A stretch of DNA of 64,000 nt, taken from contig JACKHI010000002.1 in NCBI GenBank assembly GCA_020639075.1, forward strand, positions 62,001 to 126,000, given 5' to 3'. This DNA comes from Phycisphaerales bacterium (GTDB lineage: Bacteria > Planctomycetota > Phycisphaerae > UBA1845 > UTPLA1). The notes below the pieces were generated by a model, which was given only the letters and a program-made list of their open reading frames with translations, ran no database searches and was not told the DNA's origin. Below are positions 46,434 to 55,648 of the stretch, one piece after another. Both the position numbers and the translations under genes were made by a program. The number at the start of each line of letters is the position of its first letter. Position 1 is the first letter of the stretch.

Positions 46434-47679
46434 CGCGGGCCGGCCGAACCTGCTCGAGAGTCGTGGGGGCCGGCGCCTACTCTTCGCGGCGCTGTATTTC
46501 AGCGAGGGCGCGCCGATCGGCTTCGTCTGGTTGGCGCTACCGACGTTGCTGCGCGAGCGCGGCGTCGATGTCGCCGACATCGGCGAAATGTCCTCTTTGT
46601 TGGTCCTGCCGTGGGCGTTGAAATTCCTCTGGGCGCCGCTGATCGACACGCTGCGCTCGCGAGCCTGGGGCTTTCGCGCCTGGATCGTGGCGGCCCAGTT
46701 GATGATGGGTCTGACGCTGCTACCGCTATTGAATGCAGACGTTTTCGATGATATTGACCTGTTGCGATGGATATTGATCCTGCACGCAATCTGCGCGGCC
46801 ACGCAGGATGTGTCGGTCGATGCGTTGTGTATCGCCAGCGCCCCGGAAGATGAGCGCGGCGTTCTGAACGGATGGATGCAGGCGGGCATGCTTGTGGGGC
46901 GGGCGATCTTCGGCGGCGTCGCCCTGATGCTCGTGCGATACATCGGACTTGACAATGTCGTATTGCTCATGATCGCAGCGATCTGGATGACGACGCTGCT
47001 CGTCGTTGCTCGAACGCGCGAAAGCGAGCCGGGGGCGGCGGACGTTGTCGGCGAACGCGTGCAGGGTTTCCGGGCGTCGCTTGCTGCTGCCATGGCGAGA
47101 CCCGCAACGTGGTTCGGTCTGCTTTTCGCTGCGACGGCCGCGGCGGGGTTCGAGGCGATCGGCGCGTTTTTCGGCCCGTGCTTGACGGATGCCGGCGTTT
47201 CGAAGGAATCGATCGGGAGGTTCCATCTGGGACCTGTCATCAGTCTGACGCTCATCGGTTCCTTGGTCGGGGGCTGGGCGTCGGATCGAATCGGCAAGCG
47301 GCGCTTCGTTGCAGCGGCGATCGTGGGGCTCGTTGTATCAGGCGGGCTTGTCGCGCTGGCCGCTCCGACGATCGATGACGGCGCGACGCCGTTTTATGTC
47401 GCGCTCGGTCTGCTCTACTTCGTCATCGGTCTCTTCACCGCGTCCTCCTACGCGTTACTGATGGACATGACGGATCCGCGCCTTGGGGGAACGCAATTCA
47501 GCGCGTTCATGGGCGCGACGAACCTGTGCGAATCCTGGGCGGTTTTCGCGGGCGGCGTTCTGGCGGCGCGATGGGGCTACGCGGCGATGTTCGCGGGGAT
47601 GAGTTGCGTGTCGCTGGTGGGGTTGCCGATCTTATTGGGGATGAGGGACCGAGGTTCGGTGTCGGCCAATCGGGATTAG
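46426..47679 (+). CDS. MFS transporter, AmpG/PAT-like
   Basis: 417 residues from ATG 46,426, overlapping the preceding stop (ATGTCTGA). Twelve hydrophobic helices; LYFSEGAPIGFVWLALPTLLRERGV and WALKFLWAPLIDTL are typical of the AmpG/acetyl-CoA (PAT) branch of the major facilitator superfamily, and GSLVGGWASDRIGKRRF marks the mid loop. Substrate unknown; coupling to a GNAT-nitrilase fusion suggests an amide- or amino-sugar-type compound (inference). Confidence 0.85.
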   Translation: MSDAGRPNLLESRGGRRLLFAALYFSEGAPIGFVWLALPTLLRERGVDVADIGEMSSLLVLPWALKFLWAPLIDTLRSRAWGFRAWIVAAQLMMGLTLLPLLNADVFDDIDLLRWILILHAICAATQDVSVDALCIASAPEDERGVLNGWMQAGMLVGRAIFGGVALMLVRYIGLDNVVLLMIAAIWMTTLLVVARTRESEPGAADVVGERVQGFRASLAAAMARPATWFGLLFAATAAAGFEAIGAFFGPCLTDAGVSKESIGRFHLGPVISLTLIGSLVGGWASDRIGKRRFVAAAIVGLVVSGGLVALAAPTIDDGATPFYVALGLLYFVIGLFTASSYALLMDMTDPRLGGTQFSAFMGATNLCESWAVFAGGVLAARWGYAAMFAGMSCVSLVGLPILLGMRDRGSVSANRD

Positions 47680-47889
47680 CCGCCTAGAATTACGCCATTC
47701 GTTCGATCAGTGGTTTCACTTCATTCAGATCGCACGCCTGCCAGATTTAAGATTCGACGTAGTCGAATGTGGTTGTCGAGCCGTTATGGACGGCCCTGCG
47801 CTGGATTCGTGCGCCTGCAACGGTATCATCGAGTGACGCGCGCGAAGTTTAAGTCGTAACCACAGGCGATCGTGCGCGAAGGAAAGCTC

Positions 47890-48672
47890 ATGGGCGAATC
47901 ACCATTTTCAGGGCGCGTGTGCATCGTTACGGGCGCCGGGTCGGGAATCGGGCGGGCGGCGGCGATTCTATTGGCGCGGCGCGGCGCGATCGTCGTTGCG
48001 GCGGACATCGATCGTGAGTCCGCCGATCGCGTGGCGGCGGAGGTTTCGAACGCCGACGACACGGCTCAATCGGCGACGTTGGACGTCACAAGCGAAGCCA
48101 TGTGGCGCGAGGTCATCGACGGCGTTATTGCGCAACACGGGCGGCTCGACGTGCTCGTCAACAACGCGGGAATCTCGAATGTGCGCCCTATCGTCGAGAC
48201 ATCGTTGGACGACTGGCGTTCGCTGATGGCCGTCAATCTTGACGGTGTATTTCTCGGGACGCGGACCGCCATTGCGGCGATGAAAGGGGGCGGCAGCATC
48301 GTCAACATCGCGTCGGTCGCCGGCATCAGGCCGTTCGGCGGGGCGGCGGCCTATTGTGCGAGCAAGGCGGCCGTTCGCATGTTCACGAAGGCTGTCGCCA
48401 TCGAGTGTGCGGAATCGGGCAACGGCGTGCGCGTGAATCTCGTGACGCCGGGCGGCGTAAAGACGCCGATCTGGGACAAGCATTCTTTTTTTCGGGAGAT
48501 GGCGTCGCAGTGCGGGGATCGCGAGGCGGCGTTTGCGTTGATGGCGCAGGGCAAGGCGTCGATGGCGTTCTTCGAGGCGGAGGAAGTTGCGGAGACGATC
48601 GCCTATCTGGCGTCGGATGCGTCGGCGCACATTTCAGGTACAGAGATCGTGATGGATCGCGGGCAGTCATGA
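47890..48672 (+). CDS. SDR family oxidoreductase
   Basis: 260 residues from ATG 47,890 with GAAGGA upstream. Classical SDR: VTGAGSGIG cofactor motif, Asp-containing VAADIDRES (NAD preference), NNAGIS, catalytic Ser in NIASVAG and YxxxK in YCASKAA, and the usual C-terminal SDASAHISGTEIVMDRG. The closest branch by layout is the cyclopentanol/3-hydroxysteroid-type dehydrogenases; substrate cannot be read. Confidence 0.9.
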   Translation: MGESPFSGRVCIVTGAGSGIGRAAAILLARRGAIVVAADIDRESADRVAAEVSNADDTAQSATLDVTSEAMWREVIDGVIAQHGRLDVLVNNAGISNVRPIVETSLDDWRSLMAVNLDGVFLGTRTAIAAMKGGGSIVNIASVAGIRPFGGAAAYCASKAAVRMFTKAVAIECAESGNGVRVNLVTPGGVKTPIWDKHSFFREMASQCGDREAAFALMAQGKASMAFFEAEEVAETIAYLASDASAHISGTEIVMDRGQS

Positions 48673-48784
48673 TTTGATCGCTGGTCGTGGGTAATACTCC
48701 GTCTGCCGAAGTAAAGAGAGAGTCCATCACCAAAAACCGGGATGCCTTGGCATGTTGGTCCGCAACGATTGGTGGAGTCACTCG

Positions 48785-49104
48785 GGGGGATCCCGTGGGG
48801 ATCACATGAGAATAGCTCCCCGTATTCAACGGGGGGGTGTCGGCCATTTTTCAGGCCACGTCCCAGCAGGACGGGATGAGCTCGATGCGCCGAGTCGCGC
48901 CGGCCCTACGGGACGGCAATGGTGATAATCACATCACAAACCCAGCCTTGAAAGGCTGGGCTATTTTCTCACCGTCCCTAACGGGACGCGGCGCTCGCCG
49001 AACCCGAGCCGAGGGGGGATCGAACTCTCGAGCGTCTCTATCGGGGCGCGGCACTCTCGCTAACCCAGATGCCAACAGAGTTTCACCATATTTCGCGATG
49101 AACC
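48785..49104. repeat. Dispersed composite repeat B, copy 4 (longest)
   Basis: It begins with GGATCCCGTGGGGATCACATGAGAAT, as in copy 1, and includes the CCGGCCCTACGGGACGGCAA segment, the CCCAGCC-TTGAAA-GGCTGGG-CTATT hairpin and two successive GTCCC/GTCTC-type hairpins. It ends CAGAGTTTCACCATATTTCGCGATGAACC, matching the ends of copies 1 and 2. It fills the gap 48,673-49,104. Confidence 0.85.
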
Positions 49105-49148
49105 AAGAAAAGTCGCGAGCCGACTGCCGAAGCAGGCGACTCGCGACT
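49105..49148 (-). terminator. Rho-independent terminator of the TSP3 protein gene
   Basis: On the minus strand AGTCGCGAG and CTCGCGACT arms with an inner CTGC/GCAG stem are followed by TTTTCTT. It lies 30 bp after the stop codon at 49,180. Confidence 0.75.
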
Positions 49149-49179
49149 CGAAACGGGTATTGATGATCGCCGCCGCGAC

Positions 49180-51552
49180 TTAGCGCGATCCGTCGGCGTT
49201 TTTCGTCTTGCGATTCTTCTTGCGCATCCGGCTCCAGCCCAGGAGCATGAACGGCATCAACATCGGCATTCCGCCGCCGCAGCATTCACCGGTCATCGGG
49301 ATTTCCTCCGGCGCCGGCATTTCTCCGGGCGGCGGCGGCGCGCCCTCCAGACAGTCGGGCGTACCGTTGCCGTCGGCGTCGATCGTATCGTCGCTGCCGG
49401 GGCACGCGTCGACACCGTCGCAGACGCCGTCGCCGTCGGAGTCGTTCGTCACGTCGAGCGGGCATGCGTCATTGCAGTCTTCGATTCCGTCGCCATCCGA
49501 GTCGGTATCCGGCGTGCCGCAACCGCATGCACCAGGTTCGATCTTGCCGGCGTCATTCGGGCAACCGTCGAGGTCATCGCCGACGCCGTCGCCGTCGGCG
49601 TCCTGCAGGACATATTCGATCAGCCCGAAGCCCGGTCCCGACACGATCGTACGGACATGCTCACCATTGGGGGTGACTTCCGCGATACCGAGATCGCCGT
49701 CATCTGACGCCAGCATCAGACCGTTGACGAGCCAGTTGCCGTTTGCAAGTTCGCCGACGCCGAAGAAGTTTGTGATCGACGGCGGCGCGACGCTGCCGAG
49801 GAACGTACCGTCGGCTTCAAAGTCCATAATTCCACGTCGGGCGCCAAACGAACCGGCAATGACCACGTGCCCGTTCGACGTCTCGATGGGTTGAAACGGG
49901 TAGGTGCCGGGGTTCACGACGAATTCCGAAATGTACGCACCTGTCCCGTCGAATGCGAAGACGGCATCGGCGAGCCCGGTCAGAAGCGTTTGACCATTTG
50001 ATTGGATCAGGATTCCGCGCGGACTCGTGAACCCGCCGGCGCCGGGTTCGATGAAGTTGCCGACGTATGTGCCGGAGCTGTCGAATTCGGCGACAGCACT
50101 AGAATTGGCCCCGCTGCCGACACAGACGGCGAGATGACCGTTCGGCAGCCACGCGATGCCGGCCGGGCTCGCGACGATGGACACGTCGGCGCCGCCGGCG
50201 GGTGCGAATATGCCCAGGTAGTTTCCGTCGAGATCGAATTCCTGGACGACGTTTGCCGCTGTGTCGGAGACGAGAATCGTGTCCTGATTCGGTCCAAGAA
50301 TGGCGGCGGCGGGATTCGGCAGATGGACGAGATCGGACGGAACGAAGTCCGAATCGACAAGGTCGCCGTCCGCCGGATCAAACGCCATGATTCGGCCATT
50401 TGCGGAATCGGGGACGAGCAGCAGGCCGTTTGTCGTGAGCAGTCGTCGTGCAGGGTCCGCCAGTCCACAGTCGGACACACCGTCGCTATCAATGTCGATG
50501 TCCGGTTCGTTGCAGCCGCAATCGCCGGGGCCGTCAATCTTGAGAATGCTCATCGGGCATTGATCGCACGCGTCGCCGACGCCGTCGCCATCCGAATCGA
50601 TTTGTGCGGCATTGTTGCTGCTCGGACAATTGTCGTCCGTATCGGCGATCATGTCGCCGTCGCTGTCAACAAACGGAACGCCGTCGACCAACACGACGAA
50701 TGCGTAGTCCGTGTCGAGGGCGCCGCCTGCACCGCCGTGAGCAACGCGGACGAAGTAGGTGCCTGTCGAAGGCGCCGCAAATCCGCCGGCGCCGTTTCCG
50801 TCGTGGGTACTCGCATCATCGCCGGCCGCGAGGACGGTCGTCCCGTCCGTATCGAGGATGTCGAGCTCTGTGTCGGTAAGATCCGCGTCATCGTCCGGAT
50901 TGTCATCCATGATGACGACCACGCGAGCGTCTATTACGGCGCGAAACTTGTAGTAGTCCACATCGGCGCCGCTGACTTCGCCATTCATGATGATGGCGGA
51001 AATGCCATTGGCCGTTGCGGACGAATCGTTGGATTCCAGTTCCATCGCTGAATTGGCCGGATCGACGATCGCATGATGCAGACGATAGTCGGAGATCAGG
51101 GCGTCGTCGCCGTTTTCAACGATTTCCACGATCACGTTGCCCGATTGCGGCGCGATGGCACCGGCGACGACGGAGCCCGAGGCTGGGCCATCCACGTCAT
51201 CGCTTTCGATCAGCGTCAATTCGTCGTTTGCATAGACGTTAACGAACGAGTCCGAACTCGCGACGGACTCCAGAGTCTCCACATACACAAAGATCAAGTC
51301 ATCAGCGTTCGAGCCGCCGATACGCCAGATATCTCGATCGCCGATGGGATCGATCGATCCACCGCCGGGCTCGCCCCAACGTAGTGAATTGGCGTCATTG
51401 AATGTGTCGTTCGGTTCCGTCTCCACAAGGCAGGTCGGTCCCATCGTCGGTATCAGAAGGCCGGCCGCCATCATGACGAATGCGAACCGTCGGATCGCGC
51501 CGGCATGCTGAGATTGACCAATGCGAGTTCGTCTCGACTTTGTTCGCGTCAT
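49180..51552 (-). CDS. Large secreted protein with TSP3 calcium repeats and Cys-type C-terminal anchor
   Basis: 790 residues from ATG 51,552 (GGAG seven bases upstream). Signal peptide FVMMAAGLLIPTMGPTC. PPC-like beta domains follow (TEPNDTFNDANSL, ESNDSSATANG). Thrombospondin type 3 repeats bind calcium (DSDGDMIADTDDNCPSSNN, DSDGDGVGDACDQCP, and a second set near the end). Between them is an NHL-like propeller (GILIQSNGQTLLTGLADAVFAFDGTG). The C-terminus is GECCGGGMPMLMPFMLLGW followed by RMRKKNRK: a Cys-Gly motif, a short hydrophobic span and a basic tail, like MYXO-CTERM-type sorting signals. Probable surface protein of unknown role. Confidence 0.85.
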   Translation of the reverse strand: MTRTKSRRTRIGQSQHAGAIRRFAFVMMAAGLLIPTMGPTCLVETEPNDTFNDANSLRWGEPGGGSIDPIGDRDIWRIGGSNADDLIFVYVETLESVASSDSFVNVYANDELTLIESDDVDGPASGSVVAGAIAPQSGNVIVEIVENGDDALISDYRLHHAIVDPANSAMELESNDSSATANGISAIIMNGEVSGADVDYYKFRAVIDARVVVIMDDNPDDDADLTDTELDILDTDGTTVLAAGDDASTHDGNGAGGFAAPSTGTYFVRVAHGGAGGALDTDYAFVVLVDGVPFVDSDGDMIADTDDNCPSSNNAAQIDSDGDGVGDACDQCPMSILKIDGPGDCGCNEPDIDIDSDGVSDCGLADPARRLLTTNGLLLVPDSANGRIMAFDPADGDLVDSDFVPSDLVHLPNPAAAILGPNQDTILVSDTAANVVQEFDLDGNYLGIFAPAGGADVSIVASPAGIAWLPNGHLAVCVGSGANSSAVAEFDSSGTYVGNFIEPGAGGFTSPRGILIQSNGQTLLTGLADAVFAFDGTGAYISEFVVNPGTYPFQPIETSNGHVVIAGSFGARRGIMDFEADGTFLGSVAPPSITNFFGVGELANGNWLVNGLMLASDDGDLGIAEVTPNGEHVRTIVSGPGFGLIEYVLQDADGDGVGDDLDGCPNDAGKIEPGACGCGTPDTDSDGDGIEDCNDACPLDVTNDSDGDGVCDGVDACPGSDDTIDADGNGTPDCLEGAPPPPGEMPAPEEIPMTGECCGGGMPMLMPFMLLGWSRMRKKNRKTKNADGSR

Positions 51553-51795
51553 GGTTGTTCTCCAGATGGATCGCCTGTCGTCGCCGGAATGGTTGATTCC
51601 ATTGCGCCGACGAATCAGGCGTCGTCGTCCTCGTCCGGGTCGTCGCACAGCGCTCCAACCGCACAGGACTCAAGCGACGCTCCGCGAAAATCACTCACGC
51701 GCTTGATGCATGATTACCGTCACGGTACGCTGAATAAGGGGCGATTCGATTCTTCCGCCCGCCCAGCGGGCCGATTCGGATGCCGGGAGCCTCAA

Positions 51796-52419
51796 ATGAG
51801 TTCGCAGGAAGAAAGTCATATCGCGAAGGCCGTCGCCGGTGACGAGGAATCGCTTGCAACGCTCCTGCACCAGGCCGCTCCGCAGCTGCGAGCGAAATTG
51901 GGGGCGTCGATTTCCGCGAAATGGCAGTCTGTCCTCGACGTCGACGACGTGCTACAGGTCACGTATCTGGAGGCGTTTCTTCGAATCGGGCGCTTCGAAT
52001 ACAAGGGGCCCGGATCGTTCGCCGGCTGGGTTTCGCGGATCGCGGAGAACAACCTGCGAGACGCGATCCGCGAACTTGAACGATTGAAGCGACCCCAGCC
52101 GCAGGACCGCGTAACGCGCGGCGCCGGCGACGAGTCGTCGTTCGCGCTGCTGGAGGGACTTGGCTTCACGACGACGACGCCGAGCCGGCATGTCGCGCAC
52201 GGCGAGGTCAAACATGCAATCGCCGAAGCCCTGTCGCGCATTCCACAGGATTATGCGACTGTCGTGCGGTTGTACGATCTGGAAGGACTGTCGGCGGCGG
52301 AAGTCGCCGCAAAGATGCAACGCTCCACTGGCGCCGTTTACATGCTGCGCTCCCGCGCGTTCGATTGCCTGCGGGAGTCGTTTGCGTCCGAATCGAGACT
52401 TTTTTCCAGATTGGCGTGA
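51796..52419 (+). CDS. ECF-type RNA polymerase sigma factor
   Basis: 207 residues from ATG 51,796 (GGAG seven bases upstream; in-frame ATG 51,709 is a less likely start). Region 2 is SVLDVDDVLQVTYLEAFLRIGRFEYKGPGSFAGWVSRIAENNLRDAIR. Region 4 is VKHAIAEALSRIPQDYATVVRLYDLEGLSAAEVAAKMQRSTGAVYMLRSRAFDCLRE. The following gene, 127 bp downstream, is a Ser/Thr kinase. This sigma-kinase pairing is common in planctomycetes, where kinase phosphorylation is thought to set sigma activity. The divergent TSP3 gene is a possible target. Confidence 0.92.
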   Translation: MSSQEESHIAKAVAGDEESLATLLHQAAPQLRAKLGASISAKWQSVLDVDDVLQVTYLEAFLRIGRFEYKGPGSFAGWVSRIAENNLRDAIRELERLKRPQPQDRVTRGAGDESSFALLEGLGFTTTTPSRHVAHGEVKHAIAEALSRIPQDYATVVRLYDLEGLSAAEVAAKMQRSTGAVYMLRSRAFDCLRESFASESRLFSRLA

Positions 52420-52545
52420 GTCAGACGACGCGCACGTCGCTTTTCATGGTATTGCCGATTCGGCAGCAGTCGTTCATTCGCCCTGCCCCCTCAGGTTGTC
52501 GCCCGTTTTGAGACGGATATTCCACGGGAAGGAGACGTGCCGACG

Positions 52546-55329
52546 ATGAGCGAAGATCGCGACTGGGATCTGATTCGCGGCGCCCGACGGCAGATATCCG
52601 AAGTGCGCGGCCAATCGAACGAAAGCGCGACGCGCACGCTGGCTTCGGCCCACGGATCGAAGCCGGGAGACGCCCTGACGGCGGCGGATCGCTTCACGAA
52701 TTATCGATTGATCGGTGAGATCCATCGCGGCGGACAGGGCGTCGTCTATAAGGCGACGCAGCTGTCGACGCAGCGGGAGGTCGCCATCAAGGTCCTGCGC
52801 GAAGGCCCGTTCGCGGGGGCGTCGGATCGGATTCGATTCGAGCGAGAGATTCATGTGCTGGCCGGTCTGCGTCATCCGAACATCGTCACGATTCATGACA
52901 GCGGAGCGTCGGCCGGTTTCTTCTATTTCGTCATGGACTATATCCCCGGGCGCCCGCTTGATGAATATGTTCGTGATGTCGAGCGGACGACCGGCAAACG
53001 AATCGACCTCCGAGAGTGCCTGACGTTGTTTTCGAGAATCTGCGATGCCATGAATGTGGCACATCTGCGCGGTGTGATTCATCGGGACTTGAAGCCGGGC
53101 AACATTCGCGTCGATCACGCGGGCGAGCCGCATATCCTCGACTTCGGCCTGGCCAAGCTGAGTGAGCTGGATGACGTCGCTTCCGCCCGAACGGCGGCTC
53201 GAACCGTCACGGGCCAGTTTGTCGGCTCGCTTCCGTGGGCGAGCCCTGAACAGACGGAGGGTCGTCCCGAAGTCATCGACGTGCGGACCGACGTGTATTC
53301 TCTTGGCGTCCTCCTCTATCAGATGCTGACGGGCTGCTTTCCCTATGAGATCACGGGCAACATGCGGACGTTGATCGACAACATCGCGAACGCATTGCCG
53401 AAGTCGCCGCGTTCATTTCGCAGCGACATCAACCACGAGGTTGAGACGATTGTCCTGAAATGCCTGAGCAAGGAGCCGGGGCGTCGATATCAATCCGCCG
53501 GCGAACTCGGACGCGAAATCCAGCGATACCTGCGCGGCGAGGCGATCGACGCCAAACGCGATTCGACGACTTATATTCTCGGCAAGCATCTTCGCCGCCA
53601 CCGAGTCCCTGTCGCTCTGGCGGCCGCGCTCTTTGTTTCCGTCATCGGCTTCTCGATCTGGATGAGTTTTCTTTATGCCGACGCCCGAGCGGCCCGCGAC
53701 AGCGAGATGGCGCAACGCAAGATCGCGGAAGCCTCCGAGCGAGAGTCGATTCGCGAAGCGACGAAGGCCAAGGAGTCAGTGGGCTTTCTGAGGGGCCTCT
53801 TCGAAAGTGCGAACCCGACGGAGGCACGCGGTAGGGAATTGACGGTTCGCGAATTGCTCGACGACGGCGCCCGCAGGCTTCGCAAGTCCCTTGTCGATCA
53901 GCCTGAAGTTCGACTGGAGTTGCTGAACACGATCGCAATCGCCTATCGCGAGCTTGGTCGCTTCGACGATGCAAAGAAGCTCCTTGCGCAGGGGCTTGCC
54001 GAGCATCGAGAGGGGCTGGGGCCCGATCATCCGCTGATTGCCCGAACGCTCTATGGACTTGCCCGCCTGGAAGATCTCGCTTCCAACCCGGAAGAGGCCG
54101 AGCGACTTGCCAGTGAGTCATTGAAAATGCGCGAGCGACTCTTTGGACGCTCGCATCCGCACGTCGCGGCGTGTCTCGCGTTCATGGGCGTCTTGAACAT
54201 GAATCGCGATCGGTTTGAGGAAGCGGAATCGCAAATTGCGGAAGCGCTCGACATTCTGCGCCGCTGTTCTCGCGAGGGATCTACGGAAGTCGAGCCGACG
54301 GACGTCGCCGTGTGCATGACGCGGCTTGCATCGTTGTACGAGAGCAAGGGGGATTTTGCGGCGGCCGAATCGAAATACCGTGAAGCTCTGGCCATCTATC
54401 GAAGCGAGCCTGGAGATATACATCCGGACGTCGCCGGTACGCTCGAGAGTCTGGCATCGACACTGCAATACCAGCGCGACTATGCCGGTGCCGAGGCGCT
54501 GCTGACGGAGGCCCTGGCGATCAATCTTCGCGTGTATGACGAGAACCATCCGCGTGTTGCGACCGCGCTGAACTTACTCGGCGCGAACTGCTTCTACACG
54601 GGCGCCAACGACAAAGCCGAGTCGTACTTCAAGCGAGCGCTCGCCATTCGACGCGCCTATTGGGGCGACGAACACGACGAAGTGGCCACGACGCTCAACA
54701 ATCTCGCAACGCTCAAGGCGAACCAGGGCGATCTTGTCGGCGCGAAGTCGGCGTTCGAGGAAGTCCTTGCCATCTATCGCAAGATCTGGGGCGATGATCA
54801 CTCGCAGATGGCGATCATCCTGAACAATCTGGCGGGCATCAGCCGGCTGCAGGGCGATTTTGAAGCCGCCGAGAAATACTATCGCGAAGCCCTTGAGATT
54901 GGTCGCAAACATTTCGACGAATCGCATCCGCATGTGCAGACGCCCCTGGCGGGCCTCGGCATGATGCTGCTGAAGAACGGTGACGCGACGGCGGCCGAAC
55001 CGGTGTTGCGAGATGTACTTTCGGGTCGGGAACAGGCCGAGCCGCCTGATGCGTGGATGATCGCGCTCGCGAGAAGCACGTTGGGGGAGTGCCTCGCCTC
55101 GCAGCGGCGCTTTGAAGAGGCGGAAACGTTGCTTGTGAACGCCTTGCCGATCATCGAGGACGTCGCCGCGGAAAAGAGCCATCTTGTGACGTATCGGATC
55201 GAGGCGCTGGTTCGAATCGTCGACCTATACGAGGCGTGGGACAAGCCGGCCAAGGCAGACGAGTGGCGGCGGAAGCTAGACACATTGAAGGACGCCGTTC
55301 GAGCGAACTCGGAGGTTAAGGGTGATTGA
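52546..55329 (+). CDS. Membrane Ser/Thr protein kinase with TPR repeats
   Basis: 927 residues from ATG 52,546 (GTG 52,537 also possible). Hanks-type kinase at about 55-330: HRGGQGVVYKA glycine loop, VAIKVLR lysine, GVIHRDLKPGNIRV catalytic loop, LDFGLAKL, and LPWASPEQTEG. One TM helix at about 354-376 (VPVALAAALFVSVIGFSIWM) separates it from about ten extracytoplasmic TPR units of the TPR_12 kind (HPDVAGTLESLASTLQYQRDYAGAEALLTEALAI). Likely senses or binds peptides outside and acts with the upstream sigma factor. Confidence 0.92.
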   Translation: MSEDRDWDLIRGARRQISEVRGQSNESATRTLASAHGSKPGDALTAADRFTNYRLIGEIHRGGQGVVYKATQLSTQREVAIKVLREGPFAGASDRIRFEREIHVLAGLRHPNIVTIHDSGASAGFFYFVMDYIPGRPLDEYVRDVERTTGKRIDLRECLTLFSRICDAMNVAHLRGVIHRDLKPGNIRVDHAGEPHILDFGLAKLSELDDVASARTAARTVTGQFVGSLPWASPEQTEGRPEVIDVRTDVYSLGVLLYQMLTGCFPYEITGNMRTLIDNIANALPKSPRSFRSDINHEVETIVLKCLSKEPGRRYQSAGELGREIQRYLRGEAIDAKRDSTTYILGKHLRRHRVPVALAAALFVSVIGFSIWMSFLYADARAARDSEMAQRKIAEASERESIREATKAKESVGFLRGLFESANPTEARGRELTVRELLDDGARRLRKSLVDQPEVRLELLNTIAIAYRELGRFDDAKKLLAQGLAEHREGLGPDHPLIARTLYGLARLEDLASNPEEAERLASESLKMRERLFGRSHPHVAACLAFMGVLNMNRDRFEEAESQIAEALDILRRCSREGSTEVEPTDVAVCMTRLASLYESKGDFAAAESKYREALAIYRSEPGDIHPDVAGTLESLASTLQYQRDYAGAEALLTEALAINLRVYDENHPRVATALNLLGANCFYTGANDKAESYFKRALAIRRAYWGDEHDEVATTLNNLATLKANQGDLVGAKSAFEEVLAIYRKIWGDDHSQMAIILNNLAGISRLQGDFEAAEKYYREALEIGRKHFDESHPHVQTPLAGLGMMLLKNGDATAAEPVLRDVLSGREQAEPPDAWMIALARSTLGECLASQRRFEEAETLLVNALPIIEDVAAEKSHLVTYRIEALVRIVDLYEAWDKPAKADEWRRKLDTLKDAVRANSEVKGD

Positions 55330-55463
55330 AAATGCGACGGTTCAATATGCGCGCTTGTTGGGTGTTGTGGCCGGTTGGCATGCTTGCCCATGACGGCAAC
55401 CATGTCGAGGCGGAACGCGGTTGCGCTGTTGAGACGGCGATCGGGAGGCGTCTTGCCTTGCTG

Positions 55464-55608
55464 CATGCTCCCCTTGGAGGGGGAGCATGGCACCCACGTA
55501 GGACTTGGCTTCTTGAATAACGGCGGATTCCCCAACCTTTCCATTCGGAAAGGATGGGGCACCCACGCATCCACGCATGCTCCCCTTCGGAGGGGGAGCA
55601 TGGCACCC
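55464..55608. repeat. Family A and D palindromic hairpin cluster
   Basis: Two family A hairpins, CATGCTCCCCTT..GGGGGAGCATG followed by GGCACCC, at 55,464 and 55,576, flank a family D hairpin (CCCCAACCTTTCC / GGAAAGGATGGGG-CACCC) at 55,530-55,564. Together they fill the 319-bp gap 55,330-55,648. Confidence 0.8.
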
Positions 55609-55648
55609 GTGCACTTACGCGGCGGGTGAACCGTGGGGCGATTCCGTT

